NCBI GenBank assembly: GCA_903813345.2 | Contig: CAIIXF020000007.1 | Span: 6,329,730-6,393,729, forward strand | DNA from: Owenia fusiformis | Taxonomy: Eukaryota > Annelida > Polychaeta > Sabellida > Oweniidae | Length of the DNA stretch: 64,000 bases | Direction of reading: 5' to 3' | Shown here: one piece after another, positions 33,394-45,799 of the stretch | Layout: each line of letters starts with the position of its first letter | Numbering within the stretch: position 1 is the first letter of the stretch | Notes under the pieces: generated by a model | Databases searched by the model: none | What the model was told of the DNA's origin: nothing | The model's input: only the letters and a program-made list of their open reading frames with translations | Position numbers and translations under genes: made by a program

Positions 33394-33411
33394 ATTACTT
33401 TCACGATAACA
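33394..33411 (-). CDS. possible 18-nt microexon
   Basis: Acceptor AAATTACTTACAG and donor GTAAGT flank 18 bases reading CYRESN in phase 0. The intron it would divide (between the exons at 40151 and 32136) is also phase 0, so inclusion or skipping keeps the frame. It is so short that chance is a real alternative. Confidence 0.25.
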
Positions 33412-33488
33412 CTGTAAGTAATTTAATTTTGACAAGATATGATGCTAAACTGGGATGGGCAAGTATGTTCGATTATCAATTATACATA

Positions 33489-34712
33489 CGAGGGCCGGTC
33501 AGAAAGTAATGGACCGTTGGCTCTATCTTTGTCTTTTATGTTTTTTTGACATAATATAGCATATATATGAGTTGAAAAATTCAAGTTTGAAATCCTTCAC
33601 AAATATAAATGATTTACACGTATTTTTATGTCGTTGATGTCATAGATGTGATGTCATTTTGTGTCCTGACACTTTGTTGTCTTGAAAGTAGGTTCTAGAA
33701 TAAGATCTTCTGCATGCCATCTGGGGGAAGCGAGGCCATCGCTTTTTATGGAAGTTCCGTCTTTATCACGACAATACATCCCACAGAGAGCAAATCTAAC
33801 CCGAGATATGATTTATACAAAGGATTGTGTGAGCCATGCACCATGCTTCCCAGATCTGAGAAAATGGTCTTTTCACGCGTTGTTTCGTGGTAAAGAAAAG
33901 CTATCAAACATTGTCTTAAGAGCAGATTTAGCCCCGTAGTTCTACTTTTAACAGGGTGACGTTGACTTTGAAAAAATAAATTAACCATTTGGGCGATAAT
34001 AGGTGAAAATTAGTGCTTTGTCGTATTTTTACTTTGATCAAGGCTTGCAAAAAATCGAAGTGATAAACCTACCCCAATTTTTTGACATTTTTTGTTGTCT
34101 AGAAGTGTTCTAGATGATATCAGATCAGAAAATGTGTATGTCTAGAAATATTTTAAATAACAGTGCCATTACATGGTGGGTCTAGGTGTTTTTGCTCTCA
34201 TTTTTACTTCATTTCCACGGTTGCCGTGGTAACTATTAGGCTTTTTAACTAGATTTTTGTAGGATATCTACCGATTAGAAGTTATTGGGCCAAGTTTGAT
34301 TGAAAACAGGCATGGTTTGATATGCTGGCAACGAGGTCGAGAGTGGCAAGTAGGAAATCAGCAAAACAACGGGGGAGTCATAATCATACCGTATGTAGCT
34401 CTGTAGAATTGATTCAGGTGTAATATGAACAGAAATAGTGTTTAAAAATAGGTGTTTGACATTATGCAGACTTGATTGAATGGATAGTGATTGTCGACAA
34501 TATTTTGAAAAACACAATAAAATATCACATCCACCCTGACCCTACCATATTAACTATGACACCCAATGAAATGAAAATGTGATGTCACAGAACAATGAAA
34601 TTTTGTCAGTGTTATATTCAATGTACAAATTATATTTTGTAAAAAAACATGGAAATGGTAGTTATTGATGAAAATAGAGCCAAACGGTCCATTACTTTCT
34701 GATAGTCCCTCG
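33489..34712. mobile_element. 1.2-kb Tc1/mariner-type element without a transposase
   Basis: Ends CGAGGGCCGGTCAGAAAGTA and its near-complement (TACTTTCTGATAGTCCCTCG) form ~38-bp inverted repeats flanked by TA on both sides (33487-33488, 34713-34714). The length fits a full mariner, but no frame shows the transposase motifs. The two 80- to 85-codon frames near 33700-33990 overlap on opposite strands and look incidental. Confidence 0.88.
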
Positions 34713-34714
34713 TA

Positions 34715-35449
34715 GAACTGTTTTTCGATATGCAATGTTCGCAATCAGTATTTCTCCTACATAATAGTCCACTTTATCTCTAATAGGACCGATAACTGAA
34801 TTTTGGTACGTTTTTCTAATTGATTACAATTTAGAGATGGGTGACACTGGCAGATTTAGAATGAAGTTCTCGACCTACAGAAGAAGACACATCTCTGACT
34901 CTCAGATTTCATGGACATCTTAGTCATGTGCATTATTTCGACTGTTAGCGTATATCTTCTACTCAACATAGAGTAGTGTGAACACCTATTGCGAATCATA
35001 GATAATAGGAAGTTTAAGCTTGCACATAAAATCGAAACGCAAACCTATAAGTTTGACCAATCCTCCATACAAATGTATCGCTTAAATATTTTCCGTTCAT
35101 ATTTAGGTTATGAAAAATATTGCTAGCTTAAACTCCCTATTTTCTTTATTTGTTTGTAAAAAGTATTTTCTGGAACAAGAAAGACCCAACCAGCAGGCAT
35201 GCGTGTTTGTATATGAAACATGAAAACAATGACTAAGGGGAACAACCCAAACTAAAACATCGAAGACATAAACAGAATATACAAATCTGATTGCCCAATA
35301 TGCGCTAACCCCTCCACTAAAGAGATTTGTGCAAAGTCAAGCTAACCATGACACGATTCAATCATGCTGTAGAATTTTCAATATAATTAATTAAAAGAGA
35401 ATTCTCGATTTCCGATTTCGACCAAACAGTAGAAATAAAAGGTACAACA
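34715..35449. other. intronic, nothing recognised
   Basis: AT-rich; no frame with splice support and no clear repeat. Confidence 0.4.
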
Positions 35450-35725
35450 AGCAGGTCCGAAGGGGAGGGGAGTTGGGTGCGACCGTCTCCCCAACCTCCA
35501 TGCAAATTATTTTAGAGATTTGTATTTCATTATGCAAATTCAGATATGCTCAGAATGTACTGGATAGTCTTAATTTCAAATCTTTTTTTTGTTTGGTGAG
35601 CATGCCCCCACACCCCCTTAGGTGGCGGAGCTACGCATCAGAAACGCTTTGCACGTATGGGTGCGACCGAGGCACAATTCACCCATGGTCGCCCCCCCCC
35701 CTCTTGAGAAATTCTTCGGAGGGCA
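35450..35725. mobile_element. possible miniature element with C/G-runs
   Basis: Contains GGGTGCGACCG words at 35477 and 35660 and runs of C at both ends of a GC-richer island, including GGTGGCGGAGCTACGCATCA. This resembles the GTAGC-type elements seen later in the window, but inverted ends could not be aligned cleanly. Confidence 0.35.
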
Positions 35726-38700
35726 TATAAGCAATTTCCAAGTTATCCTAAACCCCCACACACACAGTGCATGGACGTTTTCTAATTTATGTGTTTAAAA
35801 GAACAAATCACCAGGATTTCCAGGAAAATCGAAAAACGAATATTTGTCTGGAGGCATCAAGTGACAGCACATTGCTATATACATCTATACCTACAATGCA
35901 AAGAAAAACATTCGTAAGCTCAACATAGAGAAAGAAGGCCTCTAGTTGTCATATTACAAAATAGCTTTCCAACTGTCAGCCAATTTACATTGTCAAATCA
36001 ATGCAATACGTGAAATGAATTACTAACAACAGAAGGGCTTCAAGACTGAAAACTGGTGTAAGATGTAGATGGTACAGCGAACTACATCCCAATTGTCATT
36101 TTTAATGTCCATATTTCAAATTTTCCTTGAGGTAGCATTGTAATGATGAGTATAAATCTTATAAAGCTATTTAGTTTTTTGTGAAATAATAAAATAATTC
36201 CCAGGTTAGGATAGAGAAAACTGTTCTAAATATTGTATTATCGAGCATTTTTTCCTAAATATACTGGAATAACCACAATTTATCTTTTAATAGGCTATTA
36301 TTTCATATCGTTATTCTCAGAAAAAAACTACTTTATGTAATGGCAATAGCATCATAAGACATGCATATAGTACATCTTCAAACCAATACCTAATAGCGTG
36401 TGAAAAACAGCATTCAATTTAATTGCAGAACTAAAACTCATTTTAGCAAAGCGCAACTACAGAGTGTCCGCAAAATGATGTACCTAACTGAGACGGAAAA
36501 ACTACTTTTTATTAATCGATTATTCTATAACATTTTTACACGATGAGGTAAATTCAGTGTCCAATTCTCAGTTAAAATTGCATAGTAATTTGTGCATTTC
36601 CTCCTAAGAAACATTTTAGATGACATGTTCTTAATTTCTTCAATTGTGATCGATGGAGAAACATTAAAATTGAATGAAAGTACTAAAGGTTTATCTCTAA
36701 AGCAAAAAAAGAGAAACTATCAGAATGATATTGTAGATTCTTTTAGAGTACATTCTTTCTGTTTTTCCAAATAGTCGCGTGGTCAGCACATCGCTGTAAG
36801 AGCCCGAGGAAGGATTTATTAGGGTTTAAAGCTAATATGAATTGAATTAGCAAAATACAAACTGGAATTTCCATAATAGAATAACTTCAAATATTACCAC
36901 CATGTTAAGCTAAACAATAGTACCATTACATTCACTTCGCTAAAGTGATATACAACATGTAAAACTATTTACATTCAAGAATACAGTTAATAAAAATGCT
37001 AAAAAGCCTAATTTGAGACACAGTTTTGTAAAATGATACTGCATTTTGAAAATGTTGTTAAAAATAAATAATAAGTTTAATGTTAAATAAGAAATTGAGT
37101 GTTGGAAATATGTTTTAGTTTAAGTATGCTAAATTCCATGAAGATATATAAATGGGAAAGCACTAAAATCTTAAATTGAAGTTGGCAGCAAAATAATGTG
37201 TGGGGTACTATGTATTACTAATGTATAATCGAATATTTCTCCACACCAGTTTCCATGTACCTGTCCAGCTCGAAACATCCAATTTCCATTTTTTCGGATT
37301 CGAATAACTTATGTGATAAACGAGATTGGATTTTAGTCTCTTTCATGTTGTCGATATAAGTAACTACCCACTTGTGTCAAGTTAACCTGACATATACCCT
37401 AAAATATATTAACGATGACTACTAATCTACTAAGTGTATCCAATCCAACCGGAGAATCCTGTATTATTAGAAACACGCTATAGTTGTTCACATTAAGAAT
37501 GTTTCAATTGCTTGAAGTTATCAATTAGAAAAGGGTAAAATATAAGCATCAGAGACAGAACAATAACTCAAATATCTAATCCACAGACGAAGGAATCGTA
37601 TATGTATAATCATACGTACAAACAGACCTAACTTTCAGAACCATTTAAGAATATGTTAGCATCATGCAAATGGGCGTAGAATGAAATTGTGGTGAGGCAA
37701 GTTCGCAGCCAAAATATTTTAAAATAAAATGAATAATCCGTGGTTTCCCCTCTCCCTAACCTATATTTCAATAGTACAATATGCATATTCTGATCTGATA
37801 CCAATATATCGAACAATATATATGTGAATTATGAGAATGCCTCAAAACATAAATTTACCGTGGCTGTTCTAAGTAAGTTTGAAGTAATTACAATAATTGT
37901 TTGTGCAAATATCACTTTTGGGAGCAGCTTTTTAGACTGCATTGAAAGAACCATAAGCTTAGTACTTATTATTGAAACTTGAATTGATATGTTTTATCAT
38001 TCGGAGGTAATTAATTATTTTTCATACACGTAATATTTGATTAAACAAGCAAAATACTGTAACCGAGTAATATATACACATGTTTCATCGTACCTGATTA
38101 ACACATCTAAACAATTATAACATCTAAATTATCCACACAAACGACAGCCTCTCTTTGACAAAGTTATTTTTCCGCCTACAACTGACAGCTTTTTATGTTT
38201 GCTAGATTTATCTCAAGATAACTGTTGATCCAAGTCGAAGCAATAAATCGAGGATACTTTCATAATTTTTATCCATACCAATATTTTCACTCCAAAATAA
38301 TGAAATACCACATGCATTTGCATTAACAAATTAAAACGATGGCTACTGAATAGACTAGATGCAATAGAAATAATCATTACCTATGTCACAATATATTCAA
38401 AATTTAGTCAAAGTGATATTATATTTGAAATCCCCATATTTGAAATTCTATATAGAACTTGGTTTTAAGAATTTATTAATTTTGGAATTATATCTTTCTA
38501 TGAAAATGGCCGCTCGTGCTCTCTTATCCGAATTAGCCAACTGGTGGTGGATTGAATAACTACCTGTAATAACTACATGTAATTGTTGAATGTTTTTATA
38601 TTAAGCCTCTAGACGGTAGTGTCTATATGATAACGTGCCTGTAAAAATCGGTGTTAACATTGTATATTTGACATACCAAATGAACTAAATGGGTAACGAA

Positions 38701-40150
38701 AAATCAAGAAGAGGCAACTATACAAATTGATAACACAAGTGAATTACAATGTCTGTAAAAGTATCATGTGAGGGGAATATGAATACAGATAGAATACTCA
38801 AGGATCAGAGATTAATAGCTAAACGCACTTCCAAGAATTAGGATTAAATTGGAAACTCTCTAATAATAGAGTGGTAGTTAACGTACATATCAGTAAAATA
38901 ATGATTGCGATGTTTTGAGATATCAAAATAAAAATGTTTCCAAATTGAAAAGAATACACATAGTGAAATTGAATTGGAAATATTTGAGATATTCCATCCT
39001 CTAGATCTCCTACTCGTCTGTACTCTAACATGGGGGACCAAAATGTTTTCTAGGGTTTGCCACACATTTCTCTTTAAACATGGTGGGTCTTGGAAATATA
39101 AAAGTGGATTTCTCTTTTTTGAAGCTTTGAACTGAATTAACACGTCTTAATGCTGAAATTGATAGTTTATCCATACATTTTAAGAAAATGTCAAAGAAGA
39201 TGTTAATTAAGCAAAATGTTGCCTTGATAGCTCAGAAAAAGTTTTAAAAATCCATATTTTCTCTCTACAGCCCTTGTTACCCCTTTAAACGTTTCGTTGA
39301 AACTAGGATAACTTCGGAATAATCTACTTAAGCTTAACATGTTGTTCCATGGAACATGTGCATTTATGAAGTCACAAATTAGCAATGGCGGCACTTCGAA
39401 TTTTTGATGAACTTTTTCAACATTTTCACAATTGTATGAAATTTTAAAGGTGAAGGGGGTGAACGAAGTTTGTTGAGAAAATAACTGCTCAACATTGCCC
39501 TAGCGAAGAACTCACATAAAACAACAGCGAGTTCGAAAACAAACCCCAAATATCTCAAACTATGATCTTACGTGTAAAGAAACAATGAAGATTTACCAAC
39601 TGCGCTATTATTCATTCAGTTGTACTAATCTCATTGATTTTGATGATTATATTTGGTGGATACTCCAAAATAAAGTTTGAAACATGCACTAGGGGATGGC
39701 GGTTTTTCTTCCTATTGATACATTTCCAAACTGTTACGTAGCAAATTATTGGATAGCTTCACTTATGATGTGAAATAAATGCATTTGTATATCATTTTCA
39801 ATTAGTGTATTCTTGGACCATTTCGAAATATATCAGCAGTTGTTTTTATAAACATGAATTCACTTAATGTAACAGTTTTCACAAGGCTAACAGTGAACAT
39901 GCAACCCGCAGCGAATGAAATATTGCGAGGTAATTATGAATCATAAACGCATTAGACAGCAAGCCTATATCCTGTTACAATATAATAATGTTAAGTAAGA
40001 AATGTAACAACATCAATTTATATTATTTTTATACGAACATTTATAATAATATGGACAGAAATATATTTAATTTCTCTTAGTCAAGCCAGTCCAGTCTCTT
40101 CTGGATTCAACAGTAAATGACTAAACCACCAAAAAATGAAGGTCACTTAC
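35726..40150. other. predicted intron, mostly featureless
   Basis: A mariner-like terminal word (ACAGAGTGTCCGCAAAATGA) lies at 36461 without a right partner. The dispersed repeat copy at 39095-39330 is listed separately. No exon with phase-compatible splice sites was found in between, although introns of this size can hide microexons. Confidence 0.4.
39095..39330 (-). repeat. dispersed repeat with a decayed coding frame, copy 2
   Basis: Inverse partner of 32300-32500. The minus-strand frame contains AVERKYGFLKLFLSYQGNIL and then stops. A downstream frame reads KKRNPLLYFQDPPCLKRNVW. Confidence 0.6.
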
Positions 40151-40276
40151 CGCATATGGAATCGGTGCATACATATATGATGACATGCCTCGTAAATTGG
40201 ACGACCTGTTATTACCCCCGCCCGTCATCATACCACTATTATTCATATTCATGTAACCTGGCCCGGGATGCATTTC
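40151..40276 (-). CDS. candidate 126-nt exon, Met/Asn/Gly-rich
   Basis: On the minus strand 42 codons run from EMHPGPGYMNMNNSGMM to YMYAPIPYA and end at a perfect GTAAGT donor. The frame has a stop four codons before the acceptor, so the exon must start here. The acceptor (TACTAAAGAG) is pyrimidine-poor, which is the weak point. The GC content and residue mix stand out from all surrounding sequence. Phase 0 at both ends fits the neighbours. The family is not recognised, and the low-complexity Met/Asn/Gly stretch suggests a flexible linker. Confidence 0.6.
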
Positions 40277-40394
40277 CTCTTTAGTATTTTATCATTGTAG
40301 GTAGACTTCTGAAAAATATTCATAGAACATGACCATCTAACGCAGATATCGATATATGTCCAGAATATTAAGGTACACGTTTTAAAGATCTATT

Positions 40395-40578
40395 TAGCCG
40401 AAAGGCAAACATAACATAACAAAACATAACATAACAATTACTATAACATCATAACATAACGTGACATGACATAACATAATATAGCATAAAAATAACACAA
40501 CATAACATTATATTACATAATGGCACAACAAACACAACACAACATAACCACATAACATAATATTACATAATATAACAC
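40395..40578. repeat. degenerate (ACATA/ATAAC) pentanucleotide tract
   Basis: Roughly 180 bp of AACATAACATAAC words with decay towards AACACAACATAAC. It lies 120 bp from the exon at 40151, inside the adjoining intron. Confidence 0.93.
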
Positions 40579-41094
40579 GATCAAAATAGTTAGTGTCGTT
40601 TAGATTTAAATTAATGGTATGGTTGTTAGGGCGTATAACTGTTCATTCAAAGGGATTAATGCATGTTGCAACGGCAAGAAAGTTTATGTCCTGTCATCAG
40701 GGATCATACGTATACCTCAATAGGTATACACAGATCGCGACTACTGATGTTTCTGGTGATACATACACAATTGCGTAACTGCAAGACTCAGCTGCCGATG
40801 TGTTTGTATCATCATCTGGGTAAATTCGTCTAAAATACATATGTTTCCCAGTAGTGTAGGAAATAAGTGACATTCGAATTGCGTTATTCCAAACCCGTCG
40901 TTATTCTTCACTAAATCTATATCAAACTATAATATATGGAATTTCCGTCTTAGAGCTCATTAACTCGAGTATCTAATAACTAGATATATGTGTCTATAGC
41001 TGAGCCACTTTTTACATAACTTCATAACAGATTTTCGAATTATCAATACCTTCAATAATTATATTAGTGTCCCGATATATTAGCCAGTTAGGGT

Positions 41095-42195
41095 TGTATT
41101 CATGTTTTGTCTAGTTTAACATGTCCCCAGCGAGATATTAGCGAGTTATAGCCTCACCCATGTTTTTTAACAGAACATGTCCCCAGACATAAGCAAACAT
41201 ATACCCATACCTTGGCTGATTTCTCGACTCCCTAGATATTAGCAAGTTACAGCTATGGTATATGGTAGCTGTAATAATGTTTTTTTCCAGTTTACTTGTC
41301 ACCATACAAAGCAAGCTATACACATATCCATAGTTCAGCTTGTCGTACGAGTAAATGTCCCGAGATATATTGTGACACAAAAATGCCATCCACTTAATGT
41401 TGAACAACTTGTTTTGTGCATGAAATCTGACTTGTTCTTTGGAATTATTTAGACTAGACTCCATAGGGCAGCTCAACAAGAAGTTTCAAATGGCCAGCCT
41501 AACTAGATGCACTTTTATGAGCTTACACTTTTCTCTAAATACCGTCCATTCCTTTAGAAGTACGCCTGGATCCATACCTTTGTAAGTAATAATGATCGCT
41601 GTCTGTATTTTCAAGGAAAGGGAAGTCCATCCACCTGAACGCAAAATGGTATAGTTGTCATAGATAAAATTAAGTCTTATTTCCAAAATTATGTTACAAA
41701 AGTGGGTGTCATTTTTTGCAGTAAAATCCAAGTAAGCCAGCAAGGAATAGACGACACATCTTGTAATATCAAAAATGTGCATCTAGTTGAATTCATCTAA
41801 AACTCCTTGTGGAGTTGCAAAACAGTGTCTAGTTTTAATGTGCCAAAAAGTCGGAATTTCTGAGGACAATAAAGTTTTGCAACATTATTTGGGTGAGTGG
41901 CATTTTTGTGTCACGCGGTTTTAACAATTGATTATTCTTGCACCAATGCATTTCCACATTTATAAGCAAGTATAGTTGTCATGGTTTTCTAGATTTACAA
42001 GTTCATAATCCTATATATTAGCAAGTTAGATCTGCATCAACAGTTTAGCTAGTTTTGGCAAGTTATATCTGCATCCATAGTTAAACTAGTTCTTCATGTC
42101 TTTGTGTATTAGCAAGTTTTAGGCCAATCCATAATTCAGATATTTTTACAAGTACATGTCCCCGTGTCTCTAAATATATTTAACAAAATATATAA
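41095..42195. repeat. degenerate ~65-bp tandem repeat, split by a ~290-bp insertion
   Basis: The words ATGTCCCC, GATATTAGCAAGTTA and CCATAGTT recur at about 41120-41360 and again at 41960-42175. Between them, AACTAGATGCAC at 41501 and GTGCATCTAGTT near 41777 are inverted, so a small element may have inserted. The 98-codon minus-strand frame at 41486-41782 covers that insertion and is not otherwise supported. Confidence 0.6.
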
Positions 42196-44139
42196 ACAAG
42201 CTAAAGTTAATAGTCGGAAACAAGGGTGTGTTTCCTTATTTTCCACTGGTCTATGTTAAGTAAAGTTTTGATAAATCTAGACACTCTTTATATCTCAAGA
42301 ACAACAATTTATGCCTTTATTATAATATAATTGTGTAGTTTAATTTCCAAGCTTCTTGGAACATTCGATTATTTTCAGTTTTATCTATGTTACCCATGAT
42401 TTGAAGCAACAAATAGGCCATACAGAAAAATTTAGTTACTACATGTATGCCTTTATGTTTCATTATGAAAATAGAAATATCATGGCTAAGTATATCAAAT
42501 ATTCATTACCATATTAATCTTAAGATATACTTAAATTGTCCATATATCCTTGTATTGACAGTATTATTCGTTTTAAACACTGGATAGTTATACGTACTAG
42601 CTATTTCGACGTCTAGTGACATATTACGTGGGCACAATCTCATAATATTGAACCGATAATAGAAATTACATATTAGATTAAGGGAAACTTTGTCGAATAG
42701 TCTGACCTAAATATCATTTCATTTCAAATTTAGCCGCATAATAAGGGTCCAATAAATATGTATGTCATTTCAAGATTCAGGATAAAATATTTGAAATGGT
42801 GACGTAGCGTACATGACAACATACATGGGTGAGTGGCATCTATTTATTATTTAAAAGCTTGCTTAGGATGACCTAAACATTACCTTCATATCTCGGCATA
42901 CATAGCTCAGTATTTTAGGTTTTATATCTTACCATTTGTTCGGCGTTTTCCTGTATTATCAATGCCAGGCATCTGACCCCTGGCATAGGTTGCTATTTAT
43001 AAACATCAGAGTACAACCCTAATGACATAATGGGATAAAGGAGAAAGTTAAACTATGTTAATGTTATGTTCCTTGATTTCTGCGAGACCTAAAAAGAGCA
43101 ATTGCAATTCAATTTTACTTATTTGTCCACATAGTCAAGTGGTGGTGAACACAATAATACATTTCCTATCATTTATTGAAATGGCATAAGGTTTATAGTC
43201 CTAGTGCAATTCATAATAATTAAGAGTTCTTTTGCAATGATTGAATAATTTACAGACATTCTTCATTGTGTTCAATTGTCAACTAAGAACGCAAGATTTT
43301 CATATTTCCTCAAAAGTCAAAAATCTGTAAAATGTTATAAATGTCAACAGAAGAGTACAACACTTATGAAGAACAAAAAATAAAGAAAATCAAAAACTTA
43401 CAATTCATTACATGCACTACCGAGAGTGCTGTTTGCCATATCTGCATTGTGCTGTTTGATGATGACGATGGCGTCTCTTGTGTATATATTGTTGGTCAAG
43501 GCGGCTTCATTACAATCATGATCATTACAATAGCCTTAGATCAGTATGCTAATTCATTGAATTCGACGAAAAAAGCAATTCTTCGTCTGTGTTGTCCGAG
43601 TGGCGTTCTCTTAATCTGAATACCATATGAATTTTACCCAAATTGCGATTTGAAATAAGCTACATGAAATCACAAAACAACTCAGCTGATGTTACTGCAC
43701 CATTGCATATATTATACACCACGAAAACCGTTATATTAACTAGTGCATCCTTAAATAAGTATAACAGTGTCAGTAATTGTCAGTAAGAGTAAGTTGATTT
43801 TCGTCCTTAATTAAGTCGATGCACAGTTCTACAGCACTGAGCCACTTCCCACAGGCTCATTTCAGAACCGTTACTAGGGCAACCATAATGCTGAAATAAA
43901 AATCCAAGGCACAATGCTGAGCCGTATAATAAAAATGTGATATAAATAATTTACACAGCATCTTTTGCTAAGCCAATACTGCATATATCATTTATATAAC
44001 TTGGAAATACGATACTGTGGAGAAAAGACCTACTCAAAACGTCAACCATAGACAACAGGTGGTCAATAACTAGGTGTCATGGGTTTAATATTGTCTAAGT
44101 AATCAACGACGTTTACATTTTTATGAAAAAATGGTGGCC
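42196..44139. other. intronic stretch; one microexon candidate inside
   Basis: Apart from the 18-nt candidate at 42933 nothing is supported. The 92-codon plus-strand frame at 43341-43619 is fairly balanced in composition, but lacks splice sites and has a comparable open run on the other strand. Confidence 0.35.
42933..42950 (-). CDS. possible 18-nt microexon
   Basis: Flanked by acceptor GCATTGATAATACAG and donor GTAAGA, it reads ENAEQM in phase 0. It would sit between the exons at 44611 and 40151, whose shared intron is phase 0. Longer versions from acceptors further left on the minus strand also stay open. Chance cannot be excluded. Confidence 0.27.
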
Positions 44140-44375
44140 ATTTGCAATTAGCGTCAATTTCTTCATGAGCAATGTCCCTGGGGCATCAGTTTATAAAATG
44201 AAACCAAATTCGCTGACTTGTAACTGAGGTATCAAGGTACCATGAGGCAATTGAAAAAAATTGAATCAAATACGTCAACAAGAATTTGAATTATTGCCCG
44301 GATAGACGAACGTACGAATGGACGGACAGCTTCTCTATACCCCTCTCGAACTAAGTACGGTGGGATAATCACTAA
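44140..44375. repeat. relative of the 49.5-50.3 kb tandem array, with its GGACGGAC tail
   Basis: Contains CAATGTCCCTGGGGCATCAG, TGAATTATTGCCCGGATAGA, GGACGGACAG and CTCGAACTAAGTACGGTGGG, each with a close counterpart at 49.5-50.3 kb. The shared tail (ATTGCCCGGA...GGACGG...GGTGGGATAAT) marks the end of a dispersed element. Confidence 0.75.
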
Positions 44376-44610
44376 TACGAATATTCTCAAATCCTTGATC
44401 GATCTGGAACATCAATCATAACAATTCTCCAATTACAATATACATTCTAAATTATCAGTCATTTTCTGAGAATAAATTGTCAGAAAGACATTTTCGAAAC
44501 TCGATTAAATCGATGGTTTTTACACAAGGAAGGACAGTGTGCAATCGTGGAGAACTCAAACACATGTTTACCGTATTTAATTAACAGCAATTGTAACTAG
44601 CTCTATGTAC

Positions 44611-44749
44611 CTGGCGAATTCGCCACTTTAGAGCTCTGGCGTTCTGATTTGGCAGATTCAACCACCGTCTTCGATCTTTATTTTCGCTGTCTATATTTCT
44701 GGATGAAAAACGCCATGTTGAATCGAACTCAAAACGAAGTCCAGTAGCA
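44611..44749 (-). CDS. candidate 139-nt exon of the minus-strand gene
   Basis: The acceptor TTATTTATTGTTATACCAG and donor CAG|GTACAT bound one open frame of 46 codons: ATGLRFEFDSTWRFSSRNID, then a basic SENKDRRRW stretch and ARALKWRIRQ. Trp, Arg, Asp and Phe content is far above that of random frames in this AT-rich DNA, so this is the most protein-like short segment in the window. The first base completes a Ser codon with the exon at 48528, and the end is phase 0. The alternating hydrophobic start fits beta-strands of an extracellular domain (inference only). Confidence 0.62.
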
Positions 44750-45707
44750 CTGGTATAACAATAAATAAAATCATGCCCGAAATCAAATAGTCAGAGATAT
44801 TGAAGAACTCTACGCTTCAAATCGCATTCATACCACAATTAAGCTGGTTAATATACATGACATGGTTTAGTTAAATCTCAAGAACATGATATAATTGTGA
44901 TTATTTAGGAAATATTGGTACATATTGTCCGCATGTCAAATCAAATCTATAGAGAACATCAATGGACAGGCTTCATTTGGAAGATGTTTTTGAATTATTT
45001 TATTTTTCAAATTCTAAAGTTGTAATACAAATATGAACGTCTCAATTGAAAAGATTTTTTTTTGTTTTCAATTCATCAACGTGATTATGAAATAAACTAA
45101 CCATAAAAATGAAAAACGATAAATCCACAGTCCATAAGTGACAAATCTCAAAAACAACGAAAATTGAAACTCTCACATTGCTGTAGTTCCTAAATCCTGT
45201 GATTGGTAGAAAAAGCATACGTATATTTGAGAGCTTATACACATTTGAGCTAAATCAAAGTTTTAAATTGATAGCTCGTGAGCGACCTATTACAAATGAT
45301 CATGGTGGAACAACCACAATCCATATCGACAACCCGCAATTTCGCCGCCATAGTTCATGAAACACAATAAATGTGCTCAAAACATGATTCAGGGGAATTG
45401 CTCATTCCCGTTGTATCAAAATGTTTCTTTGGTCCCAATAAGTCTTCCTGTTTCAAAATAACCACCCAATTGAAAATAGTGTCATGTTTCTGATTTTATT
45501 AGCTCGCTGATTGTTGTATATTAGTATGCTTGAGCACTGGCCACGGGAGACGTACGGATTACTTAAAACCCAAAACAAGTTAGCTGGTTTTACCTAGATC
45601 AAGTTGCCATTTGGACTGTCAATTAGTTAGAGTTTCCTTTATTACTTATCTTCCAGTGGAAAAACAATTCCTCTTGAGAATTATTAAGTATAGATCAAAT
45701 ATCAAAA

Positions 45708-45798
45708 AGAGGCGAAGTATACATTTCAAAACCCAGACATTATTATATAGCTAAGAGGCGAAGTATACATTTCAAAACCCAGACATTATTATATAGCT
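45708..45798. repeat. perfect 46-bp tandem duplication
   Basis: AAGAGGCGAAGTATACATTT and the rest of a 46-bp unit ending TATTATATAGCT occur twice back to back without a visible mismatch, so the duplication is recent. Confidence 0.95.
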
Positions 45799-45799
45799 C

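Noticed and set aside
33682-33988. Overlapping 80- to 85-codon frames on both strands inside the mariner-sized element
   Set aside because: No transposase motif in either; overlap on opposite strands suggests chance.
41486-41782. 98-codon minus-strand frame
   Set aside because: Coincides with a small insertion bounded by AACTAGATGCAC inverted words; no family match and no splice context.
43341-43619. 92-codon plus-strand frame starting MSTEEYNTYEE
   Set aside because: Balanced composition, but an alternative open run exists on the minus strand and no exon boundaries or partners were found.
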